A model generated the notes under the pieces. That model searched no databases and was not told the DNA's origin. It was given only the letters and a program-made list of their open reading frames with translations. Made by a program: the position numbers and the translations under genes. From positions 62,001 through 126,000 of the forward strand of contig NZ_SKFH01000007.1 of NCBI RefSeq assembly GCF_004343705.1: a stretch of 64,000 nucleotides of DNA, given 5' to 3'. Shown here in pieces: positions 35,115 to 41,832 of the stretch (positions within the stretch are counted from its first letter, which is position 1; each line of letters opens with the position of its first letter). Source of the DNA: Flaviaesturariibacter aridisoli (GTDB taxonomy: Bacteria; Bacteroidota; Bacteroidia; Chitinophagales; Chitinophagaceae).

Positions 35115-36085
35115 GACAGAAGTTGCTGCATTTCGTGAACGATCAGGGTCGTGTCGAGGCGGTCGAGGCACTGGGGCGTTTCATAATAAACACAGCGGTT
35201 TTTCAGGCAGGGCTCGCAGCTGAGCTGGTTGAGGCGAAGCACGCGGCTGCCTTCGCGGTTATAGGGCGCTGTGTTGTTCTCGTTGCCGGCACCAAAGAGC
35301 GCGAGCGTGGGCGTGCCCAGCGCATTGGCCAGGTGGGCCGGGCCGGAGTCGGTGCTGAGTACGGCGCGCGCCGAGGCGAGCAGCTCCACCAGACCGGGGA
35401 GGTCGGTACTGCCGGCGGCATTACGTACGCCGCTGGCGTCGGGCAGGCTCTCGAGCACTTCCGCCACAAAGGCAGCTTCCTTGGGGGCGCCCACCAATAC
35501 GATCGGTCCGCTGGTGCCGCGGCGCAGCGCCGACAACAGTTCAATGGCCTTCGCCAGCGTCAATCGCCGCGACTGCGCCTCCGAATTGATGTTGACCACC
35601 AGGTGCTGGCCGCGCGCAAACCCGTGCTGCAGGCGCACGCCAAGCCCGTGGGGCTGCCAGCTGGCATAGCGTTCCAGCAGGGTCAGGTATTCGTGTACGC
35701 GGTGGCCGCCGTGGGGCCGCGAGTAGGTATGCGTGAGCAGAACGCCGCGTCCTTCCTTGCGGAAGCCGATGCGGTGGCGCGCGCCGGTGGCATAGCCCAT
35801 CACCGCCGCCGACAGTGAGTCGGGGAGAGAAAAGAAAAGGTCGAAGCGGTCGGTGTCGCGGATGCCGCGGCCGAAGCGCCAGAGGCCCCGCAGTCCCTTA
35901 TCGCGCACTTTGTCGAAGACAAAGCGGTGCTCCAGCGGCGGAAAATAAGGCAGCAGCTCGTGAATGCCTTTCTTGGCGATGACCGAGATCTGCGCATCCG
36001 GAAAAGCCTGGCGCAACCCTTCTATAAAAGCCACCGCCATCACCATATCTCCCAGCCAATTCGGGAGGCGCACCAGAATCTTCAT
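35111..36085 (-). CDS. Glycosyltransferase family 9 (ADP-heptose:LPS heptosyltransferase-like)
   Basis: A 324-residue GT-B enzyme. The start MKILVRLPNWLGDMVMA is the nucleotide-sugar transferase N-terminal loop of the heptosyltransferase I/II family. The C-terminal domain has PIVLVGAPKE, LLASARAVLSTDSGPAHLANALGTPTLALFG (with the conserved D-S-G-P-x-H) and a cysteine-containing tail (CEPCLKNRCVYYETPQCL) common in the WaaF-like members. It should add a sugar to the lipopolysaccharide core in the cytoplasm. TAGATTTG ends 4 bases before the ATG. Confidence 0.92.
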   Translation of the reverse strand: MKILVRLPNWLGDMVMAVAFIEGLRQAFPDAQISVIAKKGIHELLPYFPPLEHRFVFDKVRDKGLRGLWRFGRGIRDTDRFDLFFSLPDSLSAAVMGYATGARHRIGFRKEGRGVLLTHTYSRPHGGHRVHEYLTLLERYASWQPHGLGVRLQHGFARGQHLVVNINSEAQSRRLTLAKAIELLSALRRGTSGPIVLVGAPKEAAFVAEVLESLPDASGVRNAAGSTDLPGLVELLASARAVLSTDSGPAHLANALGTPTLALFGAGNENNTAPYNREGSRVLRLNQLSCEPCLKNRCVYYETPQCLDRLDTTLIVHEMQQLLS

Positions 36086-36089
36086 AAGG

Positions 36090-36097
36090 CAAATCTA
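36090..36097 (-). promoter_or_regulatory. -7 box (TAGATTTG) 4 nt before the heptosyltransferase ATG
   Basis: A full TAnnTTTG match on the minus strand, four bases from the ATG at 36085. Confidence 0.7.
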
Positions 36098-36246
36098 ATG
36101 GGGTAATGGGGTATTCTAGTTTGGGGTTTGGAGTTTGTAGTTTGTGGTTGGCTGACGCAAGGGTATCTTGTTGGATTACCCTCTACCCCCCAACTCCCCA
36201 ACCTCCCATCACCCGATTAGATTACCCGATTACCCCATCCTCTCAT
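36098..36246. repeat. Intergenic word repeats with 10-bp inverted ends
   Basis: Between the divergent heptosyltransferase and dapD promoters lie 'tttggggtttggagtttgtagtttg' words (36120-36143), C-rich words (accccc, actcccc, acctccc) and 'cccgattagattacccgatta'. ATGGGGTAAT near 36099-36108 is inverted as ATTACCCCAT near 36229-36238, so the stretch can fold back on itself. Confidence 0.6.
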
Positions 36247-36254
36247 TAGCTTTG
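36247..36254 (+). promoter_or_regulatory. -7 box (TAGCTTTG) 4 nt before dapD ATG
   Basis: A full TAnnTTTG match, followed by CGCC and the ATG at 36259. Confidence 0.7.
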
Positions 36255-36258
36255 CGCC

Positions 36259-37074
36259 ATGAACCAGTACCAACAAGCCATTGCCAGCGCCTGGGCCGAC
36301 CGTGCCCTGCTGGCGAACGACGATACGAAAGACGCCATCCGGGCGGTGATCGAAGAAGTGGACAAGGGCCGCCTGCGCGTGGCCGAGCCCGGTGCCGACG
36401 GATGGAAGGTGAACGAATGGGTGAAGCAGGCCATCCTGCTCTATTTCGGCATTCAGCCGATGCAGACCTGGGACCTGGAGCCTTTCGAATTTTACGACAA
36501 AATGCTCCTCAAGAAAAACTACCAGGAGCTGGGCGTGCGCGCCGTGCCGCACGCCGTGGCCCGCTATGGCGCCTTCATCGCCCGTAACGTGGTGCTGATG
36601 CCCTCTTACGTAAATATCGGCGCCTACGTAGACGAAGGCACGATGGTAGATACCTGGGCCACGGTCGGCTCCTGCGCGCAAATCGGCAAAGGCGTACACC
36701 TGAGCGGCGGTGTGGGCATCGGCGGTGTGCTGGAGCCCCTGCAGGCCGCGCCGGTGATCGTTGAAGACGGTTGCTTTATCGGCTCCCGCTGTATCGTGGT
36801 GGAAGGCGTTCGGGTTGAGAAGGAGGCCGTGCTCGGCGCCAACGTGGTGCTGACGCAATCCACCAAGATCATCGACGTCAGCGGTCCCGAGCCGATCGAA
36901 ACGCGCGGCGTGGTTCCTGCCCGCAGCGTAGTGATCCCGGGCACGTACACGAAGAAGTTCCCAGCCGGCGAATTCGGCGTCGGCTGCGCCCTCATCATCG
37001 GCAAGCGCAAGGAAAGCACCGACCTCAAGACGAGCCTCAACGACGCGCTGCGTGACTTCAACGTGGCGGTATGA
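36259..37074 (+). CDS. dapD: 2,3,4,5-Tetrahydropyridine-2,6-dicarboxylate N-succinyltransferase
   Basis: A 271-residue enzyme of the succinylase branch of lysine and meso-diaminopimelate synthesis. The N-terminal helical domain is followed by a left-handed beta-helix made of hexapeptide repeats (about residues 105-215: VLMPSYVNIGAYVDEGTMVDTWATVGSCAQIGK, in part). GGVGIGGVLEPLQAAPVIVEDG and FIGSRCIVVEGV are hallmark DapD segments. The length matches the family. The ATG is four bases from a TAGCTTTG box. Confidence 0.97.
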   Translation: MNQYQQAIASAWADRALLANDDTKDAIRAVIEEVDKGRLRVAEPGADGWKVNEWVKQAILLYFGIQPMQTWDLEPFEFYDKMLLKKNYQELGVRAVPHAVARYGAFIARNVVLMPSYVNIGAYVDEGTMVDTWATVGSCAQIGKGVHLSGGVGIGGVLEPLQAAPVIVEDGCFIGSRCIVVEGVRVEKEAVLGANVVLTQSTKIIDVSGPEPIETRGVVPARSVVIPGTYTKKFPAGEFGVGCALIIGKRKESTDLKTSLNDALRDFNVAV

Positions 37075-37103
37075 TCGTGAGCCTTCAGCCGTGAACCGTG
37101 CGT

Positions 37104-37131
37104 CGTGAGCCCGCCATGCTGACGGCTCACG
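37104..37131. terminator. Hairpin downstream of dapD
   Basis: CGTGAGCC (37104-37111) pairs with GGCTCACG (37124-37131) inside a set of related words (gtgagcc, gtgaacc, gtgagcc). No T tract follows at once on the + strand, so it may be a repeat word or an imperfect terminator. Confidence 0.4.
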
Positions 37132-37152
37132 CTTCACGAACTAAAAAAACTT

Positions 37153-37184
37153 TTTGCTGGAAAGAAATCGCCCGCTTATATTTG
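37153..37184 (+). promoter_or_regulatory. Promoter of tRNA-Leu: TTTG-N20-TATATTTG
   Basis: TTTG at 37153-37156 and TATATTTG at 37177-37184 are both full matches, separated by 20 bases. This is the best -33/-7 promoter in the window. It lies about 65 bases before the tRNA. Confidence 0.8.
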
Positions 37185-37248
37185 CACCCCGCAACGGAAC
37201 AAAGTAACTACCAATACTTTAGGAACTTGCGGAGCTCTTTAGCATGTT

Positions 37249-37330
37249 GCCCAGGTGGCGAAATTGGTAGACGCACCGTCTTCAGGTGGCGGCGCCGCGA
37301 GGTGTGCTGGTTCGACTCCAGTCCTGGGCA
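37249..37330 (+). tRNA. tRNA-Leu (anticodon CAG)
   Basis: An 82-nt class II tRNA. The acceptor stem GCCCAGG pairs with CCTGGGC and the discriminator base is A. The D arm has TGGCGAAATTGGTAGAC, the anticodon stem CCGTC/GGCGG holds the loop TTCAGGT with CAG in the middle, a long variable arm follows, and the T arm is GCTGG-TTCGACT-CCAGT. The 3' CCA is not encoded (CTTT follows). It reads the leucine codon CUG. Confidence 0.95.
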
Positions 37331-37340
37331 CTTTTCTTAG

Positions 37341-37396
37341 AATGGCTTTTGATTGAAAATCGTTTTCTAAACGGTTGAAGATCAAAAGCCATTTTT
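37341..37396 (+). terminator. Long-stem terminator after tRNA-Leu
   Basis: A 13-bp perfect arm AATGGCTTTTGAT (37341-37353) pairs with ATCAAAAGCCATT (37381-37393), followed by TTT. The 27-base loop can form its own small stem. It lies 10 bases after the tRNA. Confidence 0.8.
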
Positions 37397-37499
37397 CATT
37401 GAAGTAGGTCTGAAACAGAACACGGAATTGGTCGTTCGAACCGAAAAGCAATGCCGCAGCGGCTTACCCAGTTCAGGTATCGAATCTACCCTTATAGCC

Positions 37500-37507
37500 T
37501 ATCTTTG
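37500..37507 (+). promoter_or_regulatory. -7 box (TATCTTTG) of the small lysine-rich ORF unit
   Basis: A full TAnnTTTG match, with no clear TTTG at -33. It lies 115 bases before the ATG of the 31-codon ORF and opens a transcription unit that would end at the terminator 37816-37846. Confidence 0.5.
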
Positions 37508-37621
37508 TTTACATATCTCCTGGCTATACGGTTGCCGACCTGGTAAGAACACCACGGGAAGACCGGAAGGAACCACGCTGCAGCCATGAGTAATTAATTC
37601 ACAAACCTCAAATGTAATCGT

Positions 37622-37717
37622 ATGTCGAAAAAGACAGCTGAACCCAGGAAGAATAAGCCTACACAAAAGAAAAGCTCTGCGCAGAAGAAAGCGCATTCTA
37701 AGAAAAAAACACGCTAG
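37622..37717 (+). CDS. Very small lysine-rich basic protein (31 aa), hypothetical
   Basis: An ATG-started frame of 31 codons ending in TAG: MSKKTAEPRKNKPTQK and then SSAQKKAHSKKKTR. About 40 percent of residues are Lys or Arg and there are no hydrophobic stretches. Such composition resembles nucleic-acid-binding tails of histone-like proteins or small ribosomal proteins, but no family was recognised. It is preceded by a TATCTTTG box and followed by a strong terminator 99 bases after the stop. The pattern is too biased to be sure that it is translated; an RNA-only role is possible. Confidence 0.5.
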   Translation: MSKKTAEPRKNKPTQKKSSAQKKAHSKKKTR

Positions 37718-37783
37718 AGTCAAACGTAAAGTAAGCACGCAGGCGGCTGTCATTCACCTTTTCTATTCGCAATGATAAGAAGG

Positions 37784-37798
37784 TCGAACTCCGGCTGG
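37784..37798 (+). repeat. 15-bp sequence TCGAACTCCGGCTGG, copy 1
   Basis: Identical to 41741-41755. Both copies are on the + strand, in non-coding sequence, shortly before an intrinsic terminator. The first bases resemble the T-loop of a tRNA (TTCGAA), but no tRNA can be folded around it. Confidence 0.8.
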
Positions 37799-37815
37799 CA
37801 CTGTCCGCTAGTACC

Positions 37816-37846
37816 AAAAAGGCAATCCGAAAGGGTTGCCTTTTTT
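37816..37846 (+). terminator. Strong intrinsic terminator of the small-ORF unit
   Basis: GGCAATCC-GAAA-GGGTTGCC (37821-37840) with a GAAA tetraloop is flanked by five A and followed by six T. With A-T pairs included the stem reaches 13 bp. Confidence 0.92.
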
Positions 37847-37902
37847 CTTTTACCTCCTTCACCTGCGGCGCATCCGGTTCGCGCACGTACCGAAAGCCAA
37901 TC

Positions 37903-38619
37903 CTAGTGCGATAAAACAACCTGCACCGTCGATTGATAGGAACGGCCCACCGGAAGGCGGTACTCCTCCACTTGAACTATCGTGGAGGAAAAAGCCCGCA
38001 CCCGTTGGCTAGCCACGATAAACGACCGGTGAATGCGCAGGAAGAAAGCTTGTGGCAACCGCTCTTCGATACTTTTAATAGGCTGGTACACCTTCACGGC
38101 ACCGGAGTTGAGGTAAAAGAGCAGGTAATTGCGCTTTGCCTCGATATACAGCACCTCGTCGAGGTAAATCTTCTGCAGCATCCGCTCAACGCGTACCATC
38201 AGAAAGGGCCGCTCGCTGGCGGGCGGTGCTACAGGACGACACGCTGAATAGCCGGCCTGCAAACGCCGGTAACGGTCGAGACCCTGCAGGAAGCGTTCAT
38301 AGGAAAAGGGCTTGAGCAGGTAATCGACGGCATCCAGCGCAAAGCCCTCGGCAGCAAAAGCAGCATCGGCAGTTGTAAAGATCACCGGTACATCGGCAAC
38401 GAGCGCGCGCTTCCACTCCACACCGCTCCGGCCCGGCAGATTGATATCAAGAAACACCAGGTCAATCCGTTCCTGGCGCAGGAGTGCTTCGGCCGAATCG
38501 GTGTCGCGGCAGCGGGCGACAAACTCCAGCCTATCCGTCTGCGTAATGTAGCGACGGAGGAGTAAGGCCGCATCCGCCTCATCCTCCACAACCAGGCAAC
38601 GGACCGGCTCAGGCAGCAT
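37903..38619 (-). CDS. LytTR family response regulator
   Basis: A 238-residue regulator. The receiver domain (1-120) has the acidic pair in VVEDEADAA, the phosphoacceptor in VFLDINLPG (D about 55), the Thr region VIFTTADAAFA and the Lys in LLKPFSYE. A LytTR DNA-binding domain follows (140-238): YLDEVLYIEAKRNYLLFYL and FLRIHRSFIVASQRV. The start overlaps the end of the kinase gene by 11 bases, so the two form a pair. LytTR regulators often control surface or transport genes; the divergent neighbour here is a GH13 enzyme. Confidence 0.94.
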   Translation of the reverse strand: MLPEPVRCLVVEDEADAALLLRRYITQTDRLEFVARCRDTDSAEALLRQERIDLVFLDINLPGRSGVEWKRALVADVPVIFTTADAAFAAEGFALDAVDYLLKPFSYERFLQGLDRYRRLQAGYSACRPVAPPASERPFLMVRVERMLQKIYLDEVLYIEAKRNYLLFYLNSGAVKVYQPIKSIEERLPQAFFLRIHRSFIVASQRVRAFSSTIVQVEEYRLPVGRSYQSTVQVVLSH

Positions 38620-39652
38620 GCAGGCAGATTTTTAAAAGTACAAAAAAGCGGTCCGGCTCCGGTACGATCTCCAGCACATGCCGCGAAGGATACAGCAGGT
38701 CGAGGCGCCGCTGCACATTGCGCAGGCCAAAGCCACCCGCACCGTTTTCAGCAGGCGTATCTCTTTCGGGCCGGCTGTTTTCCATGCGGAGTGTCATCCA
38801 CTGCTCTTCCACGCTGATGTAAAGAGTGATCCAGCCATCCGCCCCGGGCTCGGCGCGCAGCGCATGTTTAAAGCCGTTCTCTATAAAGGGGAGCAACAGT
38901 AAGGGCTCGATGAGGACATCGTCCACCGGGCCGCTGAAATCGACGCTCAGCGACAGGCGGCTGCCGAAGCGCGCCTGCTGCAGCGCGATATAGCTTTGCA
39001 GGTAGTGCACCTCCCGGGAGAGTCGTACCGGCCGGTCGCCGGCTTCGTATACATGGTAGCGCATCATCTCTGAAAGACGCAGCACCAGGCCCGGCGCACG
39101 CTCCGACCCTTCCAGCACCTGGGCATAAAGACTATTCAGCACATTAAACAGGAAGTGCGGATGAAACTGGTGACGCAACACCGCCAGCTCCGCCTGCAAT
39201 TTCTCGGCGCGCGCAGTCTGCGCGGCACTACGCTCCACCGCTACGATTTGCAGCAGCCGGGCACAGGCCGGCAGCGTTACTACAAACTGCAGCTTGACCA
39301 CGTTGTACAGGAAGGGCGGGACACTCAACAGCGCCTCGGGCTTCCAATGCGTGAGCAGGTAGGGCAGGATCAGGTAATTGTCGATAAGCCGCTGGAACAA
39401 GGCAGCCACCAGGATCAGAAGCACGTAAGCCGGCACGAATACGCGCCATCGGCCCCAGACCCTGCCCATTAATACCTCCACTACGAGGAACACAAAAAGC
39501 AGCTTCGGCGGAAGGCTCAGGAGCTCATTGATCAAGGCCGTGGAAAAATCACGTGCGGGCAATCCCTGCACCAGGCTGAACAGCAATACGTAGCCCAGCA
39601 GGTAGGCCAGGTAAGTCGTTCGTTTGCGGGGAAGATGAAAGGTGGACTTCAT
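38609..39652 (-). CDS. LytS/YehU-type sensor histidine kinase (His_kinase + HATPase)
   Basis: A 347-residue kinase. Four membrane helices are in the first 130 residues (YLAYLLGYVLLFSLVQG; LLFVFLVVEVLMG; FVPAYVLLILVAALFQ; FLYNVVKLQFVVTL). The phospho-accepting motif is LRHQFHPHFLFNVLNSLYAQ (PHFLFN). The ATPase motifs are LLLPFIENGFKHAL (N box) and GGFGLRNVQRRL (G box). ATG 39652 is used; the frame upstream is opposite the amylase gene and reads low-complexity sequence. It should phosphorylate the adjoining LytTR regulator. Confidence 0.93.
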   Translation of the reverse strand: MKSTFHLPRKRTTYLAYLLGYVLLFSLVQGLPARDFSTALINELLSLPPKLLFVFLVVEVLMGRVWGRWRVFVPAYVLLILVAALFQRLIDNYLILPYLLTHWKPEALLSVPPFLYNVVKLQFVVTLPACARLLQIVAVERSAAQTARAEKLQAELAVLRHQFHPHFLFNVLNSLYAQVLEGSERAPGLVLRLSEMMRYHVYEAGDRPVRLSREVHYLQSYIALQQARFGSRLSLSVDFSGPVDDVLIEPLLLLPFIENGFKHALRAEPGADGWITLYISVEEQWMTLRMENSRPERDTPAENGAGGFGLRNVQRRLDLLYPSRHVLEIVPEPDRFFVLLKICLHAA

Positions 39653-39817
39653 TAGTGCAGCGTTCGGAGGCAGCGGCAGCAAGATAGGCGCTTCCCCGCA
39701 CTTCCCGTTGCCCGCAGCCCCTATGGCGCCTGCCGTTTGCAGCTCTAAACCCGCTGTTTGCACCGGTTCACCGGCACGCGTTATCCGCTTTGCTATTTTG
39801 ACCCGAAACATTGTTGT

Positions 39818-41671
39818 ATGAACAAAAGAACCTGTTGCCTGCTGCTGCTTTTTGCCTGGGCGGGGCGCCTGTCCGCGCAAAGCCCGGACGTCTATCCTGC
39901 GCACTGGTGGAGCGGCATGAACATGAACCGGATCCAATTGCTGCTGCACGACAAAGGACACGACCTTTCCCAGCTTAGCCCGGTCATCGCCTACCCGGGT
40001 ATCCGCGTGTCCAGGACCTATCGTTTCACCAATCCCTCCTACCTCGCCATCGATATCGTGATCGCCCCGGGCGCCCGGCCCGGAACGGTGCCGATCGTGC
40101 TGAAAGGCAGGAACCGGGCCTCCGTATCCATCCCCTGGCAATTAAAGGAGCGGCGCGCAGGCCGCGGCAAGCAATTCGCACAGGGACTTACCCAGGCCGA
40201 CTTTATTTATCTCGCCATCGCCGATCGCTTCGCTAACGGAGACCCTTCGAACGATCGTATACCCGGCATGCGCGAGCAGACGCTGAACCGCGATTCGATG
40301 TATCACCGCCACGGCGGCGATTTGCAGGGCATCACGCAACACCTCGACTACCTCGAAAGTCTCGGTGTCACGGCGCTTTGGCTATTGCCGGTGCTGGAAA
40401 ACGACCGGCCCGCGCGCAGTGAGCACGGCTATGCGATCACCAACCATTTCAAGGTGGATCCGCGTCTCGGCGGCGCACAGGCCTACCGCGAATTGTCGGA
40501 CGCATTGCACCGCCGGGGCATGAAGCTGGTGATGGATGCGGTATACAATCACACCGGGCTGCAGCACCACCTGGAGCTCGATCCGCCCGACAGCAGCTGG
40601 ATGCACCGCTGGCCGCGTTACACACAAACGACCTACCGGGAGCAGACGCTTTTTGACCCGTATGCGGCGCCATCGGATACCAGGCGCATGAGCGAAGGCT
40701 GGTTCGACGACGGCATGCCCGACATCAACCACCACAACCCGCATATGGCGGCCTACCTCATTCAAAGCATGATCTGGCAGATCGAGGAGTTCGGTGTTGA
40801 CGGCGTGCGTATCGATACCTATACCTACAGCGACCTCGACTTTGCCAACCGCTGCAATGCCGCGATCCTGGCTGAATATCCACGCATACACCTGTTCGGC
40901 GAAACGCGCGTATTCGGCACGGCCAACCAGGCCTATTTCAACCGGAATATTTTCAATACGCGCTTTAAAAGCAACCTGCCCGGCTCGGTCGATTTCCAGT
41001 TGTTGTACTATGGGATCAAACCGGCCCTGACCGAGCCTACCGGCTGGATGGAAGGCGTCAACCGGCTGTACAACACTCTGGCCAACGACTTCCTCAACCG
41101 CGACGCAACCCGCAACGTACTGCTGCTGGACAACCATGACGAGTCGCGCTTTCTCTCGGTGGTGGGGGAAGACTGGGAAAAGCTGAAGATCGGCTATATG
41201 TGGCTCCTCACCTGCCGCGGCATCCCCCAGGCATACTACGGGTCGGAGCTTGGCATGAAGGGATTTGCCAGCCCCGACGGCCTTGTGCGCGCCGACATGC
41301 CGGGTGGCTGGCCCGGAGACGCGGCAAATGCTTTCACCGGCGCAGGCCTGGATGCCCGGCAGCAGGAAGTGCAGAACCTTGTGAAGCGGCTCGGCACCTA
41401 CCGGAAAAAAGCATCGGCACTGAAATCCGGGAAGCTGATGCAATACGTTCCGGCGGGTGACGTCTACACGTATTTCCGCTACGATGAAAAGCAAACGGTG
41501 ATGTGCATCCTCAACACGGGCAGCTCGGCAAAAGAGGTACCTTTTTCCCGGTTCCCCGAGCGGACCAGTGGATTCAAGCAAGCTGTGGATGTGCTGTCCG
41601 GAAGCAAGTATCCTACCATTGGTTCTGTCACGGTACCGCCGATGCGCATGCTGGTGCTCGAGCTGCAGTAA
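39818..41671 (+). CDS. GH13 cyclomaltodextrinase/neopullulanase-like alpha-glucosidase
   Basis: A 617-residue exported enzyme with a signal peptide (LLLLFAWAGRLSAQ). The N-terminal Ig-like domain (PAHWWSGMNMNRIQLLLHD) is that of Bacteroidota cyclomaltodextrinases. The GH13 barrel has region I VMDAVYNHTG, region II DGVRIDTYTY (nucleophile Asp), region III HLFGETRVFG (acid/base Glu) and region IV LLDNHDESRF (transition-state Asp). A C-terminal beta domain follows from about residue 535. It likely cleaves alpha-1,4 bonds of maltodextrins or cyclodextrins in the periplasm. No SusC/SusD genes are next to it. A TATTTTGA sequence (39793-39800) is a possible -7 box. Confidence 0.94.
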   Translation: MNKRTCCLLLLFAWAGRLSAQSPDVYPAHWWSGMNMNRIQLLLHDKGHDLSQLSPVIAYPGIRVSRTYRFTNPSYLAIDIVIAPGARPGTVPIVLKGRNRASVSIPWQLKERRAGRGKQFAQGLTQADFIYLAIADRFANGDPSNDRIPGMREQTLNRDSMYHRHGGDLQGITQHLDYLESLGVTALWLLPVLENDRPARSEHGYAITNHFKVDPRLGGAQAYRELSDALHRRGMKLVMDAVYNHTGLQHHLELDPPDSSWMHRWPRYTQTTYREQTLFDPYAAPSDTRRMSEGWFDDGMPDINHHNPHMAAYLIQSMIWQIEEFGVDGVRIDTYTYSDLDFANRCNAAILAEYPRIHLFGETRVFGTANQAYFNRNIFNTRFKSNLPGSVDFQLLYYGIKPALTEPTGWMEGVNRLYNTLANDFLNRDATRNVLLLDNHDESRFLSVVGEDWEKLKIGYMWLLTCRGIPQAYYGSELGMKGFASPDGLVRADMPGGWPGDAANAFTGAGLDARQQEVQNLVKRLGTYRKKASALKSGKLMQYVPAGDVYTYFRYDEKQTVMCILNTGSSAKEVPFSRFPERTSGFKQAVDVLSGSKYPTIGSVTVPPMRMLVLELQ

Positions 41672-41740
41672 ATGTCCGTGGAAATACTTTGCTGAGCCTT
41701 CAATCGTTGGTCACACGGTTGATCCCGGCGAGCTAAATTT

Positions 41741-41755
41741 TCGAACTCCGGCTGG
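41741..41755 (+). repeat. 15-bp sequence TCGAACTCCGGCTGG, copy 2
   Basis: Identical to 37784-37798 and again 10-20 bases ahead of an intrinsic terminator. It lies in the 3' untranslated region of the GH13 gene. Confidence 0.8.
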
Positions 41756-41765
41756 TCCTGGTCAC

Positions 41766-41811
41766 AAAGAAGCAAGGAGGCCCTCCTTTCGGATGGCCTC
41801 CTTGCTTCTTT
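41766..41811. terminator. Bidirectional terminator between GH13 gene and PAS kinase
   Basis: A 17-bp perfect stem (41766-41782 with 41795-41811) with a 12-base loop, starting AAAGAAGC and ending GCTTCTTT, between two convergent genes. Confidence 0.9.
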
Positions 41812-41832
41812 ACTTAATGATTTATCCGTAAC

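Noticed and set aside
37239-37451. Minus-strand frame across the tRNA-Leu gene (GVEPAHLAAPPPEDGAS)
   Set aside because: This is the typical translation of the antisense of tRNA-Leu and not a protein gene.
37698-37919. A 73-codon minus-strand frame over the terminator 37816-37846
   Set aside because: It reads through a strong terminator and the small-ORF unit and has no recognisable features.
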